Shown here: one piece after another, positions 1 to 13,100 of the stretch | Position numbering within the stretch: position 1 is the first letter of the stretch | Layout: the number at the start of each line of letters is the position of its first letter | Assembly: GCA_020002185.1 (NCBI GenBank) | Contig: CM034543.1 | Span: 1,665,033-1,729,032 of the forward strand | From: Paraescarpia echinospica | Taxonomy: Eukaryota; Annelida; Polychaeta; Sabellida; Siboglinidae | Direction of reading: 5' to 3' | Length of the DNA: 64,000 bases | The notes under the pieces: model-generated | What the model was told of the DNA's origin: nothing | The model's input: only the letters and a program-made list of their open reading frames with translations | Database searches by the model: none | Position numbers and translations under genes: made by a program

Positions 1-530
1 GAAGCACACCAAGCGTTGTGACAGGAGGATCAATGGTGCTGGTAGTTTCAGTGAAACTGGACCAGTGACCAGTAAATGTTATAAGATATCGTACAGGAAG
101 CCAATGCAAAGACTTCAAAAGTTGTCCAGAGCAACAAAAAGGAGACCTTTTAACTATACTTGCTAGACAATGTTGGACACTGGACCAAGATGGTAAATAT
201 TTTAGCTTGCATCACTGGAAATAGTGCACATAACTCCCATACATCACTCTCTGCAAACCAGTCTTCTACACCGATCTTGTTGTCAGGGTGGAATACAGGG
301 GATAGTCAAGTGCAATGTGTGAAGCCTAGAATCTATCGTTTCGTGTTGGAACGCTTTAGGTCGACCGATAGTATGATCATCATCAGATCGTCCAGGAACT
401 GATCCTCGTCGTTGTCAGAGATTCACCCATCTACTGTAACAGTGGAAGGTGTTAGAACGAACTATCCTGAAGAATGTTCAGTAATCTAGTGGAAGGTGTT
501 CTTTCCGTCGATGATTTGCTCCAGCATCGT
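1..530 (-). repeat. Inverted copy of the dispersed repeat at 24.3 kb, interrupted
   Basis: Read on the minus strand, 1-64 and 179 to about 520 match 24,290-24,625 almost continuously. The order, the spacing and the edges of the match make this one repeat copy split by a 114-bp insertion at 65-178. A second disturbance, about 50 bp at 445-490, repeats the motif AGTGGAAGGTGTT on either side. No coding function is visible in this part. At 24.3 kb the same repeat directly precedes a decayed protein-coding fragment, so both may be ends of one mobile or multicopy unit. Confidence 0.75.
65..178 (-). mobile_element. Short LINE fragment with flanking 9-bp direct repeats
   Basis: On the minus strand this piece encodes residues typical of the C-terminal part of a LINE reverse transcriptase ORF (Leu-Lys-Ser-Leu-His-Trp-Leu-Pro-Val). 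It is nearly identical to 1,236-1,331, which belongs to a longer fragment of the same family. ACTGGACCA occurs at both 56-64 and 179-187, as expected for a target-site duplication, and the surrounding repeat reads through if the piece is removed. Confidence 0.65.
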
Positions 531-1668
531 AAATATTGAAACATGTGGCCAACGATATTATATGATTGGCAGGTTGAGCCACCATTGGCAGGTTGAAATG
601 TAATGGGTAATTAGTCATATAACCGCAAGTGTGGATATTTGGTTGAATCATCATCTTTAACACAAAATCCAAACACCTACCGCCTACTGTGCAACCAGTG
701 ACCTATGTACATCAAGCAATGCCTAGTTGGCGATATTAACATAGGTAGTAGGCCTCGTGTACACACACAAATTGTTAGACTAATTGTGTCTGAAATTGTA
801 TGTTAATAATAAATAATAATAAGATAACTTCTATTGCGCCTAAATTCTTGGAAACCAAGCTCAGAGGCGCATCAAAACAAAAGAATTGGTCAATCTCGAA
901 ATCCATAAGTAGTATCAGTTGTAAACACATGGGTCAAGGCGCTAGAGAGCTACGGTGGATAAGAAAGATTGTAAAGATAAGTTTTTAAATGACGACGGAA
1001 TTTTGTAATATTTTCAACTGATCTAACACTAAGAGGAAGCATATTCCAAAGAGTTGGTGCAGCAACAGAAAAAGCCTTAGTTCCAATGTTAGTGTTGACT
1101 CTAGGAACAAAAAGTAGGTCAGAACTAGATGATCGAAGCTGGATAGGTTTTCTTACAGGAGTAAACAATGGATGCAAATAAGATGGTTGCTTACTAGACA
1201 GTGCCTAGTATGTAATGGTACAGATCTTAACTAGTATAAGATATCGTACAGGAAGCCAATGCAAAGACTTCAAAAGTGGTCCAGAGCAACAACAAGGAGA
1301 CCTTTTAACTATACTTGCTAGACAATTTTGGACGCGCTGACGTTTTGTGATATCCTTGCTAGCGATATTATAAAGGAAGGAATTGCAATAGTCAAGTCTG
1401 GTGCTAACAAACGCTGTTGCAATAGTTTTAGCAAACGAAAATTACATATACCGGCGAATACGGCGAAGATCACGAATATGATAAAAACAGCACCACAAAA
1501 TGACCCATAATTAACAAAAAAACTCAAAATTTGTCTAACAAAAGCCATGTATCATAACCGCTTATGTATGTGGACAAAAAGTAAAGTGGTTGGAAAGTTG
1601 TAACCCACTGATTACATTCTCAAAAATAATAGTTAACATAGTTGCTTAATTTTAGTCAAATTTGGCAT
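522..1668 (+). repeat. Solo arm of the foldback-element family, split by a LINE
   Basis: 522 to about 800 matches the reverse complement of about 28,105-28,345. About 1,485-1,668 matches the reverse complement of about 27,860-28,040. The two parts are therefore consecutive pieces of one copy of the arm sequence of the 26.1-28.3 kb element, separated by the LINE at 800-1,460. Part of the same family recurs at 25,560-25,745. No open frame of note. Confidence 0.65.
800..1460 (-). mobile_element. 5'-truncated non-LTR retrotransposon (C-terminal RT region)
   Basis: The minus-strand translation, followed through frame changes, gives a standard LINE C-terminal series: Arg-Leu-Asp-Tyr-Cys-Asn near 1,400, then Ser-Leu-His-Trp-Leu-Pro-Val-Arg-Tyr near 1,250, then an open stretch at 950-1,177 with Ala-Pro-Thr-Leu-Trp-Asn-Met-Leu-Pro and Arg-Arg-His-Leu-Lys-Thr-Tyr-Leu. 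The 3' end has an AAT-rich tail near 805-825. Endonuclease and catalytic RT motifs are absent, so this is a dead 5'-truncated insertion. The LINE clade cannot be fixed from so little sequence. Confidence 0.8.
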
Positions 1669-1904
1669 CCGTTGAACGGTCAACTATGACGTACCGGCCA
1701 CGACGTTCGCCGCATTCAAATGGATGCTGCTGATTTCGAATGTGTTTTTCCACGAAAATGCCGCCATCATTGCAACTATGAGCACACTGGTTTTGTTAAA
1801 AGCGCGACTTGGCTTGCTTGAGTGTCAACTGAAGTGTTCAAACGCACCAACCATACAATAATAACAACAATTTATGCCATCTTTGGAGACACGCTGGCGC
1901 GGCG

Positions 1905-2745
1905 CGTAGCGGCGTCAGCACCAAGGAGCCTATATTTAGACAGGAGGCGTCAACATTATGACAGTCTACAATGAGAGTTTTTGTCCGTCATGTGTGCGTC
2001 TGTGCAACTGTTCTGGCTAGGCCTCCAGAATGGCGGACTAACCGCTCCACTGACGTGCGTTTTTTGAACAATTTAAGGAACTGCTAGACCGTGCGCAATG
2101 CTCATAGAGCAACCAACATCATTGGCGCGATACCCAACTGGAATTTGCCGATTATTAAACAGAAACCGTCTTGTATTGATACACGGTCGTTAGTCAGCAC
2201 CAAAGACCGTATATCAATACAAGGCGGTGCTGCGCGCGCCATCTACATTGTTCGAGGAATGTACGTAAGCAGTTCGTCCGCCATTCTGGAGTTGCGCCAA
2301 GCCAGACCATACGTATGCAGAAAATGCAGTTCTTTGCATTATCATTGCTCAACATTTTGAACGATAACCTCAATATTTTAATTATATATGAAGTGGTACA
2401 GCCTGATGATTATTCTGATGAAACACGAGGAAGTTCAGTTGGCTCAATAAATAATTGTAACGTTTCTACGTGATTTGTTTGCAAATTTCATTATTTTGAA
2501 TTGTGATAGGTAAAAAAGTTCAAGGATTATTTTAATATCTTTAAAATTATATGACGCATCACAGCTTGGTGCTTATTCTGATGAAATGAAGTGACTGAAC
2601 AAATACTCTAACATCGCGCGTAGCGGTCCCGCAGGCGCATGCGCTTGCCTCCCGAATGGCGGACAAAAACCTTCAGAGTAGACTGCCGTTTTCTCGCTCA
2701 GTGACGCCTCGTGTCCAAATAGAGGCTCCTTGGTCAGCACGACGC
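1905..2745. mobile_element. Possible MITE-like element with inverted arms
   Basis: About 1,909-2,010 is an imperfect inverted repeat of about 2,650-2,745. Shared landmarks include ACCAAGGAGCCT with a following ATTTRGACA and a later TTTTTGTCCG. The interior has no convincing coding sequence but holds a 24-bp hairpin at 2,165-2,188/2,205-2,228. The arms are diverged, no clear target-site duplication was found, and the outer limits are uncertain. Confidence 0.4.
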
Positions 2746-3161
2746 AACTTTAAACGGCAAAGTCGACTATGATATATATCTGACGTGTTCTGGTGTGGTC
2801 TGGTATGGTTTTGTCGGGCGAAACGTGCCAGTGTATCCCGGCCTTAAAATTGTCATCCTATCACGACGTAACGTATGTGTAGCACTTCTTTCTAACACAC
2901 CGTATTCTGTATAACCTGACTTAAGTTAGGATTCCAAATGTACGGATACAGCATGCGGAATTGGCAATACCTTTGTAGTGACGTGACTACTTGGAATTTC
3001 CTGTGTGTGAACGAGTGCGTGCGTGCGTGTGTAGTTATTTAGGGTCATGCACTGACATTGGGTAACGCACTGATTTTCCCATTCTATTTACATGTAAGCA
3101 TTTTATTTTAGTGAACAATGAGAAAACCCAATCTTTAAGGTATAATACAAATACTCAAAAC
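2746..3161. other. Intergenic sequence without recognised gene
   Basis: No coding or RNA gene seen. A TCTGG-rich stretch at about 2,790-2,850 ending in CCAGTGTATCC resembles 26,720-26,815 in the loop of the foldback-like element, so this is probably repeat-derived. Confidence 0.4.
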
Positions 3162-3219
3162 GTAGATAATAAAAATGAAAACGATAATACGTACTAAGTG
3201 ATTCATTTAACTGATATCT

Positions 3220-3225
3220 TTTATT
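3220..3225 (-). promoter_or_regulatory. Candidate poly(A) signal of sacsin-like copy A
   Basis: AATAAA on the minus strand, about 880 bp beyond the stop codon at 4,102-4,104. The matching hexamer is kept in copy B at 30,286-30,291. It is the plausible shared signal but lies far from the stop. Confidence 0.35.
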
Positions 3226-4101
3226 AAGTCCTCAACCAGCAGTTAGTGTTCACTTACATATATCATATCGATGTGATTAGCGTGATTAAATAAACAAGCG
3301 ATTACCGTGAATAATATATAGAATAAGTATTTGGTTGATTCCACATAAAACAGTACTCGTTATGTTTCTTCTCACTACACCAGCGATGCGCATAGACCAT
3401 GTCTAGACATAGTGATAAGTATTCCACAATATATGGACTCTTCCAGGGTCGTGCACTTTCCTAGAGCGAGACAATGATAGACACATTATACTAGCTTGAA
3501 TACAAACACACGCAGATGCTCATACTTTCTATTAGAAACATATGACAATCTAATTTAAACTTACATACAAAATATAACCTGCGACAAATAGTAAATCAAT
3601 AATAAATCAAACAATCAATCAAAGGTAATATGTGTGCGTAATCGTTCATAATTACACTACCATTTACGTGATTAATATTGCGTTCACACAGAGCGTAAGC
3701 GGCTTACCTAAGCGGTTTAACTTCACATGTACGGCAATTACATACATTGGAACAAAAGCACACACACAGGCGCGCGCATGCACCCACGCAAGCACGCATC
3801 CACCCACCCATCCACACAGACTGACATTCTTTAAATTTAAAATCTTTAAATCTCATAGCAAATTACTTGCTGGGAAAAATCGAATTGTAAGTGTTAGTAC
3901 CACTGCTTAGCAATGCATTTGCCTGGTTGAGGCAGCAAGTGGGGCTACGTGGGTCCACCAGGAGTGAGAAGAATGTTACCAGTGGTTGAGGCGGCAAGTG
4001 AGGCTAAGTGGGTCCACCAGGAGTGAACAGAATGTTACCAGTGGTTCACAACGGGAACGTGTTACAATTGTGACTTGTGACGAATACTTCACTGTTGTTC
4101 C

Positions 4102-7100
4102 TCAGTTTCGCGCAAACTTGTACAGTTGGTCACAGGGGGCGATTACTTCCGCGCTCTCCCCTACGGTGACGACAGATGCGCTACTGTGGGGTGCGGACAG
4201 TCGCCCTTTTACGATTCCGTACACGACGGGCTGACTGTCGTCTTCCTTGTAGCCCACGTACTCTCCCTCACTGAAGGCCCGTTTCCCTGGCTTCAGCAAT
4301 GTCCGGTGCGTGTCCGAGACCGGGTTACCCGGTCGAGGGATCAGACCGTGCCGTCCACTTTCGGCCGTCAAGCGATGTTCACGCACGTTCAGTGTGTTCA
4401 GTGTTGTGCTGATGTCGTCTTCGCTGTGACAGGCGATGATGGGAATGAGATAGAGGACGGCGTCTCTCAGTAGACCCGACATTATCTCGTTGATGACGTC
4501 AGCAAGGGGCACCAGCAGTTCAAGGCTGAGTTCGGCGTCATTGTTGACGTAAACGTGCCACTGGGCGACGTGTCCCAGCTGATGGGGTTTCTCCACGAAA
4601 CACGGCTTCTGTAATTGACTGCCGTCCACTGGTTTGTCTCTGTACACCAACTCTGTGACGACATCACCAACGACGCCGTGGACGGTGATTGTCGACAAGC
4701 GATTGGTGGCGTCGACAATCCGTTCCGTGTCCGGCTCGATGCCTTGTCGGTGAGCTTCATGACGCGCCAGTCGGTCGATGGCACCGAGGAAGACCGCAGA
4801 TCGCAGACGGGAGCTGAGTCTAGTCGCCAGACTGTCGGTGGTCTCAGACAACTCGCAATGGTTCATGAGTCTTTCACTCACCACACAACTCAACATCTGC
4901 GGCTGCAAGGCGGCTGACAGCTTGCGTAGACTCTCCTCCGGGCGGGAGTCCCCAGACCCCTGCACCCGGGCGATGAACTGTAGATCGGGCAGTGCTCCAG
5001 CGCGCTCGTAGTAGGCCGGGGCGTCGTTGTAGACAAGACGTGTTGAACGGACGAGTGTTCCTGCCTCACTAAGCAAGAACAAAATCGGCACGTCTGGCGG
5101 ATGTGAGCTTTCTTTGAGCACCTGAAACAGATCTGTCATCGCTTTCAGTGCACTGATTACTTCGTTGGGGTCGAGTTCGTGACTGCTAGTTCGCGCGTAG
5201 ATGTGAGTCAACACACCACTATACTGAATGGCCGTCGCCCGCTCTGTGGCACCCAAGGCTTGGAACAGTGCGCTGAACTCACCCAGACACAACGGCAGTC
5301 TGTACAGGTACGGCCGAATCTCGTCCGTGTCGTACATATTCACAACCGTCTGATTGGCAAATACGACGTTGCTGCCTTCCACCAGCACACACGGAGTTTC
5401 AGAGAGTATACGTCGGACGTCAGGGTCTTGCAGGCCACGAGTCTGCAGGTCGCTGTAGATACTCCTGAAAACTTCCTGTCTGACGGCGTTGTCACCCCGG
5501 GTCTCTGTCTCACATAGCGCTCGAAGGTGCTTCGCGACCATCTGGACGGGTGGATTGTCAAGAATGCCGAGATATTTATTTGCATTAGCGGCATGTTGTG
5601 GCTTGCTGGAAATGTTGTCTGGATAGGCCCAATCCTTCAGCAGCTTCGCCTGTGTCCAGGCTAAGGCTGCATGCTTTATCGAGACGCTGTCGCGGAAAGA
5701 AATGTAGCGGCCGTCGGCAGCGTGTTGTGGGTGCAGCTGTTGCAGCGACTGGTCGACTCTCGCCTCCGGCACAAACGCCACATCCGTCACTCTCTGCATG
5801 ATCACACACTGTGTGTTGGTGTCTTTCATTGCGAAAAGGTGCTTCACTAAAACACGTGACTTGCTTGCCGTTCGTTTGGAGTTGCTGTTGGCGATGCCTT
5901 CTCGCGCTACTTGTTTTGCAAACACACAGTACTTGTCTGGCGTGACCTTTAGCTGCAATCCAAGTTGGGATAAGAAGTCTTTCCACTGCGTTATAGTGAA
6001 CAGGCCAGGCAAAAGCTGAGGAGGAAACTGGTCGTTTAGAAGCATGGCCCGGAACACTTCGTTGTCGGAGTCGTAGAATTCGCTCACTGGTCGCAGTTCG
6101 TCGTTTGCATCGTGTTTGAGGATTGGCAACGTCTGCAGCGACGACACTATACAGTTCCGGTCTGTCAGGTAGATGTAATCGCCGACCTGATACTGCATGT
6201 AAGTGGTGTAGATGTAATGCAGATGAGTCATGCGCTCGTCTCTAGACAGATACTCGAGGTGCTGGAAGATGAACTTGCAGTAGACGTCACCGATAGTGAG
6301 GAACGCGCAGCCGATGGCGGTGTAGAGATCCTTGAGTTCGTCATCCTGGCAGAGGAACACGTTCCCGGACTTGCTTTGCCAGATGTCCATGCCGCTTGAG
6401 GGTATTCCACATGGCTGCACATACACGCAACTGCCTGTCAGGCAGATGACATCGCCGCATACGTTCGCATACAAAGGCAGATCCTTCAGACGATTCACGT
6501 AGCTGCTGTCATACTCCTGTAGATGTTGCAGATTTTTGCAGAAGTAGGTTATCAGACATCGACGTTCCATTTGACCCAGTGCAGCAGTTTCGCCTTTCTT
6601 TTGCATGTGTGCATGAACCACACTGAGAAACCAATCCGGTGTGTCAACTGTGGCCACTAGCATTTGTAGAATGTCGACATTCAAACTAACAGTTTGGCTT
6701 CTGTCGTATGACAGGGTGACTACCAACAAGTCTAGTTGGGGCAGATGCATCTTACCAAGCACTTCATCCAGTGCTAGGTCCTTATGGACGGGTAAGTAGA
6801 CAGTTGACGCCATGTTGATGGACACGAGGAATCGTTCGCTCTCGACGCGGGCTGGGATGAGACACCACTGGTTCAGAGGCGAGAGACGATTTTCGATGGA
6901 TGTCATATCCAGTAGCAGTTTCCCGTCAGCGTTTTTCATCTGTGCGCCAATGAAGTCCCACAGTCGTCTCAGCCAGGTCTCCCGTGGCAGGCCGCTGTCT
7001 CTAGAAGACCATCTCACGTAACAGCCGGTGTTCCACAGCTTGTCTCGTGAAACCTCCCTGCCGAGAAGGTTCGTCAATTCGTTGATGGTGAAGGGCGACA

Positions 7101-10100
7101 ATACAGGAGTATCTGACGGAGAAACATCGCCGAAGATACTCAGTCGTACACATTCATGCAGGAGCAGCTCTTTGCTGTGTGGGACCAGATCCGCGTAGTT
7201 GCTGTGGTACACGGGCTTGTTGCTGTCAAACACCCGCAGCGTGTCGTCTGCCGTCAGTAGGAGCGGCGCCCCGTCGAGTCGCGACACGAACTGCGGATCC
7301 TGCATGCAGTACTTCAGCACGACCAGCAGCCTCACCGACTTCTTAAACACGGTTTGTTTGATCGGCATCGGCAGTTCTCCAAGATATGACGAATTGTAAC
7401 TGGAATATGATGTAAAGAATGCCATGACATTGTCGGGAGATATCAGCTGGAAAGGCAAGCTGGCTCGTTGGATGTTCTTGATGAGAACTGGTGACGCTAT
7501 GACGAGTTTCATGCCACAGCCGACTAACACATCTTGCAGAACTTCGGCATCGGTCTCGTCTGTCTTCATGGCCGGCGGATATGTCACGCTATACCGATCA
7601 TGCGGCGCACTGAACGGTGAATGGAACGACGCGGCAGGGTTGTCCACGCGTACTTTCGGCCTTTCGCAGAAGAACGCTTTCTGTTCACCGTTGCCAGTCG
7701 CGGGCAGCCACGTGATACAGCATGTGTCTGGGTTGACTGCGTGCGGGCGCACTGATGGGAAGACAGGCGCGTTGGTTGTGGCACACCGTCTGTACACGGC
7801 CTGCACCAGAACATGCCAGTCAGGTTGATTATCGTCGAACGACGGTAACAGCGACTGGTGGGCAAAGACGGCGTCGTCAAGTTCGCGCCGTGAGCAGCTC
7901 AACCTCATACAATTGTCCACGTCCACGACACCTTTGAGGAAGTCGGCTCTGACTGCCGTGATGAGACGCACGTAGCACGGCGCGATCACTTCCCGACACA
8001 GAAACTCGTTCCACTCAGATTTGTAGCTGTCTCTGTCGGCTTTGTCCCACAAAGTGCGCCGGTTTTCGTAGCCCAGTGCGAAGTGTCCGTTGATATGCAC
8101 AGGTAGAGTGGTCTCGATCGGCAAGGGAAGGAAACAAAACACATTTGTCTTCTTGCGCGTTTGTTCGACCTCGTAATCTTGGCGAGACTCCACCAGACAG
8201 GCAACGCCACCACGTGGCAGTAAACGCATTTCGCCAGCACGAATCGCTTGTGTCACCGACTTGGGCACAGCGACGTCCGTTTCTGTTCCCAGTTGCTCCG
8301 ATACACACCACTTCTCATGTACCCTTTCTGTGTCGTTTATCACAACCGTCGTCATGACTTTGTAGAAAGGGATGCTTCGTAGTCGATCACTATGTTCTTG
8401 TAATGCTGCAGTCTTCGAGGCGTTACTCATTTCAGATTTCAACGTCAACTGTTCTCCAGACACCTGAGCCGATGCCACGTATGTGTTGACGAGTTTGCCC
8501 GTGACGTGGTCAACGTCCGATATGCTGATCTGTTTGACGTGGTTGGTGAATAGCAGAGACTCGTAAGCTTCTCGCTTCAGTTCGTCAAGTAGGTTCTTCA
8601 GTTTTTCTGGACTGACTGACCTGTTGCTGATCTTTGATGTCTTTGCCATGTCGGCCGTCCGTAGCGGGAACCGGAACAGTGTCGCGTTGTCAACGTCGAA
8701 GCACTGCGGCAGGTAACACGAGAACACGTCTGGATAATTCGGCTGTAGTAGGTCGACGTCGTACCTCCTTCCAGGCTTCAATATGCTGGCGTCGGGCACG
8801 TACTGCAAATGTGGATCAAAGACGCACAGTGACCGACTCTTCCCGTCTGGTCGAGTGAGTACACTTGGTGTGTCTGTCAGATGGTACATAGCGTTGAATC
8901 CAATGCCGTACTGACCGGTCTTAAACGAGTCTTGCACCTTGCTGCCTTCTCCCAGCTTCTGAATGCCCTCCAGATCTTCTTCGGTGAAAGGTCGGTTGTT
9001 GTAGACGCACAGAGCCGGGCCCTGCAGTGGCTTCCAGGACGGGGCGAACACGGCCTTGTCGCTGTGGTGTCGAGAGTCGTTGACGAAGTGGATCTCCGTA
9101 GCTCCCGCGTCGTCGGCGTTCTGGATGAGTTCCTTCAAAATCTCGAAGTTCAAAGGGTAACTCTTCACGATGCGATTGAGACTCGTGGTCAGATCTTGTT
9201 TCTGGCCGAACGGAATACCCTGGGAGTGTCTGCTCAGCACTTCCCTTTCCATTGTGCGCACGCCCAAGCCCACTGCCACCTTGTACAATAGGTCAAGATG
9301 TGTATAACCACCAACTGCGTGGGTCTCTTCCGTCTGCACTAGGGTGTCAGTGGCTACGTCGTTGGACCGTGATGGGTTGTCGTTGTAGCATAGAGCATCG
9401 GATGCGTGTAGCACACCTCGCTCGTTCGGGAGATAAATTGTTCCAATTTCATTCAGAACATCCGTCCGTTGTCGTATGTCCAGATCAATTGAGGAACAAA
9501 GTCGTGTCGCCAACGTGATGGCGAGCTGCAGTTTTGGGCCGGTCAGTTCATCCCCCTCGTATTGATTCAGTTCCTGTATCGCGCCGACGTAGTCGGCCGT
9601 CTCGAAGTTATCCCGCACGCCCAGAAGTTTCATCAGTGGTTTGTGCCATCTGGTTATTTCAGCTGGCAGACTATGGAGGTACGGCTCACAGCCGTAACAT
9701 CTACTAAATGTTACTTTGCGGGGTAGCTGGAACTGACACTGGACGAGGACGCAGGGCCGGGAGTTGAGGTTTGACTGGACACGACGAGCTTCATCACTGA
9801 TCTCACACTCAGACACATGTGCGACGTTAGACTCCCGTTGTAGAAAGTCGTAGATTCTCAAGCACGCAGAATGGAAGATGTTGTACTCTGCCTTCCCAAG
9901 AGTCGATGGTTGCATGCCCAGCATGTAATCAAACTGACTCATTACATCATGCAAAGACGGCGTCTTGTCGGCCAACCCCAGGAACTCCCGAACTTCCATC
10001 TTCATGTTCTGGTCATCGGCAATAGGATGAACGGCTGACACCAGGCAGTGTTGTCCAAGGGGATACAGGACGCTAGGTGGCAGCACCGTTGTGGGTCTGT

Positions 10101-13100
10101 ATTCGTCGTTCTTCCACATAATTGGGAAGTGGCTGGGTCTTGGGAGCAGTGGCACGAATGGGATGTTGACAATTTTTTCCTGCGCAGCTTCTGTCATTCG
10201 TTCGAGTGTTGCATCGTTCCCGTTTGTCATCAGTCCTCCACTCTGTTGTATGAGCTTCCGTGCCAGAAACTCAAGGGCATACTTTACGCGATTTTGACCG
10301 ACGGCTGTGTCATTCTGGTAGGCACTTTCCACTGACTCCAGTCTCTCGATGAGGTTGTCCCACGTGATATCATTGCACGCCATTCCGAGTTTCTGCAGCC
10401 GGTGGAGGCAAGTTTCATCAGCGAAGGTACTTCCATGTGGGAATCTGCCGTCTGCTGGTTGGTACAACTTAGCAACGAGTCTGCGTGGATGCACCAAGTC
10501 CTGTGGCGTCCTCAGTGTCTCTCCGTCGGGCGTTGCCGGCACACACGGGTACTGTGTGAGCAGGGAGTCGAACTTCTTACTCTGCAGGGCAAACTGGACG
10601 AGAGGATCACGTTCGGTGGCATTGAGGCGCTCTATGTTGGGGAAGAAGATGTATGTAAAGAAGCGTTTCATGTCGTATGTGTTGGTGTCGATGAACGCGA
10701 CACATCCCGCCTCCCGGAAGCTGTCCAGTATCCCACCATCCACGCTGACCGGCGTCCTGTCTGCCATACACTGTCGGAAGACAGACGGGACAAGCTGCTG
10801 CAGTTGTGGCGGTGTGACAAGTTCTGGGTGCAGGAACACTACTCTGTCTAGAGTCACCACTGAAGCATTGTCAGCAATGTAGGTCACCGGAGTTGTAGCC
10901 GGGTGTGCGACGAGGAAGCGGTAGAAGACTCTAACCATGTTTTGGAAGTAGAGTTCGGTGACCGCAAATGTAGGCCAAATACGGTAAAATGGCACGTCGT
11001 TAGCTGATTTCGTCACCAAGTGCTGCACATCCTGAAGAATTTGAGTATATGCCGTCACTACCCCATCCTCCAAAAGGGCATCGTTCCATGCGTGCAAGTA
11101 ACTTCCGGTGTCATCTGCTGTCTTCTCGACCATGCGCCGACGATTCGAGTGGACGGCGAACATTCCGTTGATGTGGACAGGCAGTCCACTGCACACTGGC
11201 AGCGGTAGGAAGTTAAACACCTGGCCACCGTCTCTGTCATCTTCACCGGGCGTCCCTGGAACGTAGCCTCTCTCGCCGGGCAGAAGCCGTAAAGCCACAG
11301 CCACTGCAGGCACGTAGCCCTCCTTGGTCATCTCCTGGGCTAGTCTCAATGCTCGTCCGTCTGCCATGCAGAGACAACTGAGCCAGAATTTCACCGAGGC
11401 TGTAGGTTTTGTCGGTAGGAGTGCGTTTCTGTCAGTGAGACAAGTTTCTACTCGGACGATCGTAGATGACTGTGGAACCTTCGTCGCAGCGTTTTGACTC
11501 CATTCGTTCGTGTATCGAACGGCAGCCTTCAGAAAGGTGCCACTGCATTTGCTATCCGAGTTCGTGTCGCCACTTCCGTGAGGGTACACATCGCGAATTG
11601 TCGTCACTGTTTCCCTGAAGACGCTGAAGATCTTGACGGCATTATCTGGAGAGGTATCCGACGGTATATGCCACAATGACACTTTCTTAACATTCTGCGT
11701 GAACAATAGCAGACTGTGAGCATTGTCAGCCAGCAGTGTCAACAGCTGTGACATGTGGGCCGTGTCATAGTGGAGACCACTGATGTCACTGCGCTGTGCC
11801 TGCAGCTTTGTGCGGAGTGGGAAGCGGAACAATGTTGCCGGCCATGACGGTCCACTGACAACATCCATGTCGCAGCCAAATACGCCCATGTACGGCTGGA
11901 ACTGATGTGACAACTTCCTCAACAACGTCTTGTTGCGACGCAAGTCGATCTTGATGCCCGGCTTCGACTTGTCGTGTATGCTATGGCCGAGGTGTGTCGT
12001 GTGCGGATCAAAGAACACAATACTGTTGCCTGTCACAAAGCTTGGCACATCGGTTAAGTTGTACACGACGTTGAAACCGAGCCCAAACCGACCGATCTTC
12101 GTCGCATCCGTCTTTTTCGCGGCTCCCCCGAGTCGTATGATGTTGTCCATGTCGCTGTCTGTGAACGTCGAGTTGCTGTAGCACCAGAGAGCCGGGCCTT
12201 GGCATTCACGCATGCCTTCGTCAAACAGGTACTTCCTTGCATCACTGTGGGTACGTTCGTCGTACATGAAGCGAACCTCAGTGGCGCCAGCGTCGTCGGC
12301 ATTCTGCACCAGCTCCTTCGGGATGGCCAGTCCGTCGGTGTAGTCCTCGAGCATACGGCGCAGTGTGCTCGTCAGTGGCTCACTCTGACCGAAGCTCGCG
12401 ATCGCCAACTCATCTGCGTGCAGCATACGACTCATGAGAGTCGGCACTCCGAGGGCGGCAGCCGTACTCGTTGGCAGGTGGTGATGGATTAGGACGATCC
12501 CGTCACTTTCGTCGAACTCCACACTGTCAAATCCTTTGCGAAGCCACTCCGCGTCGCAGTATGTGCACTCAGAGGGCGGCAGCAGACGCACAGTCCCCTC
12601 CACGTCCGTTGGCACCAGCACCCGGTGAGGAACACAGGATGACAACTTCATGTGATTGAGAATGTCATTTGCCAGTCGAAGATCCGATTCAATATCTTCA
12701 GGACTGTGCCTGTGGTTATTATTTCTCTGTTTCTGGTCTTCTGTCTCATGTATTGTTTGTGTTATGTCATTCCCCCTGTTTGAGGCAGCGGCTGCGTGCT
12801 CTGTGTCATTGTTGTTATACTTGGCTTTCATGTCATGGAGTACGTTGACAAGTACGTCGTTGGAGCATTGACGCAAGACACCACAAGAAGAAAGAAGGCA
12901 GTGGAACGGCTGCAATGTAAGGGGGAGCGTGTAGACGTAGGGCTTCAGTGGCAGTGGAGGCGGCTGTAGCAAGGCTCGTTCTACAGTAGTGAAGCCTTCT
13001 CCGTGCCACACCCACTCACTCAGCCCTGCAGCTTCCAAAGCTTCCTGCACGTCATTCATCGACTGCTCAGACAAGAAGGAGTAGGTTTTTCTCACGATGA

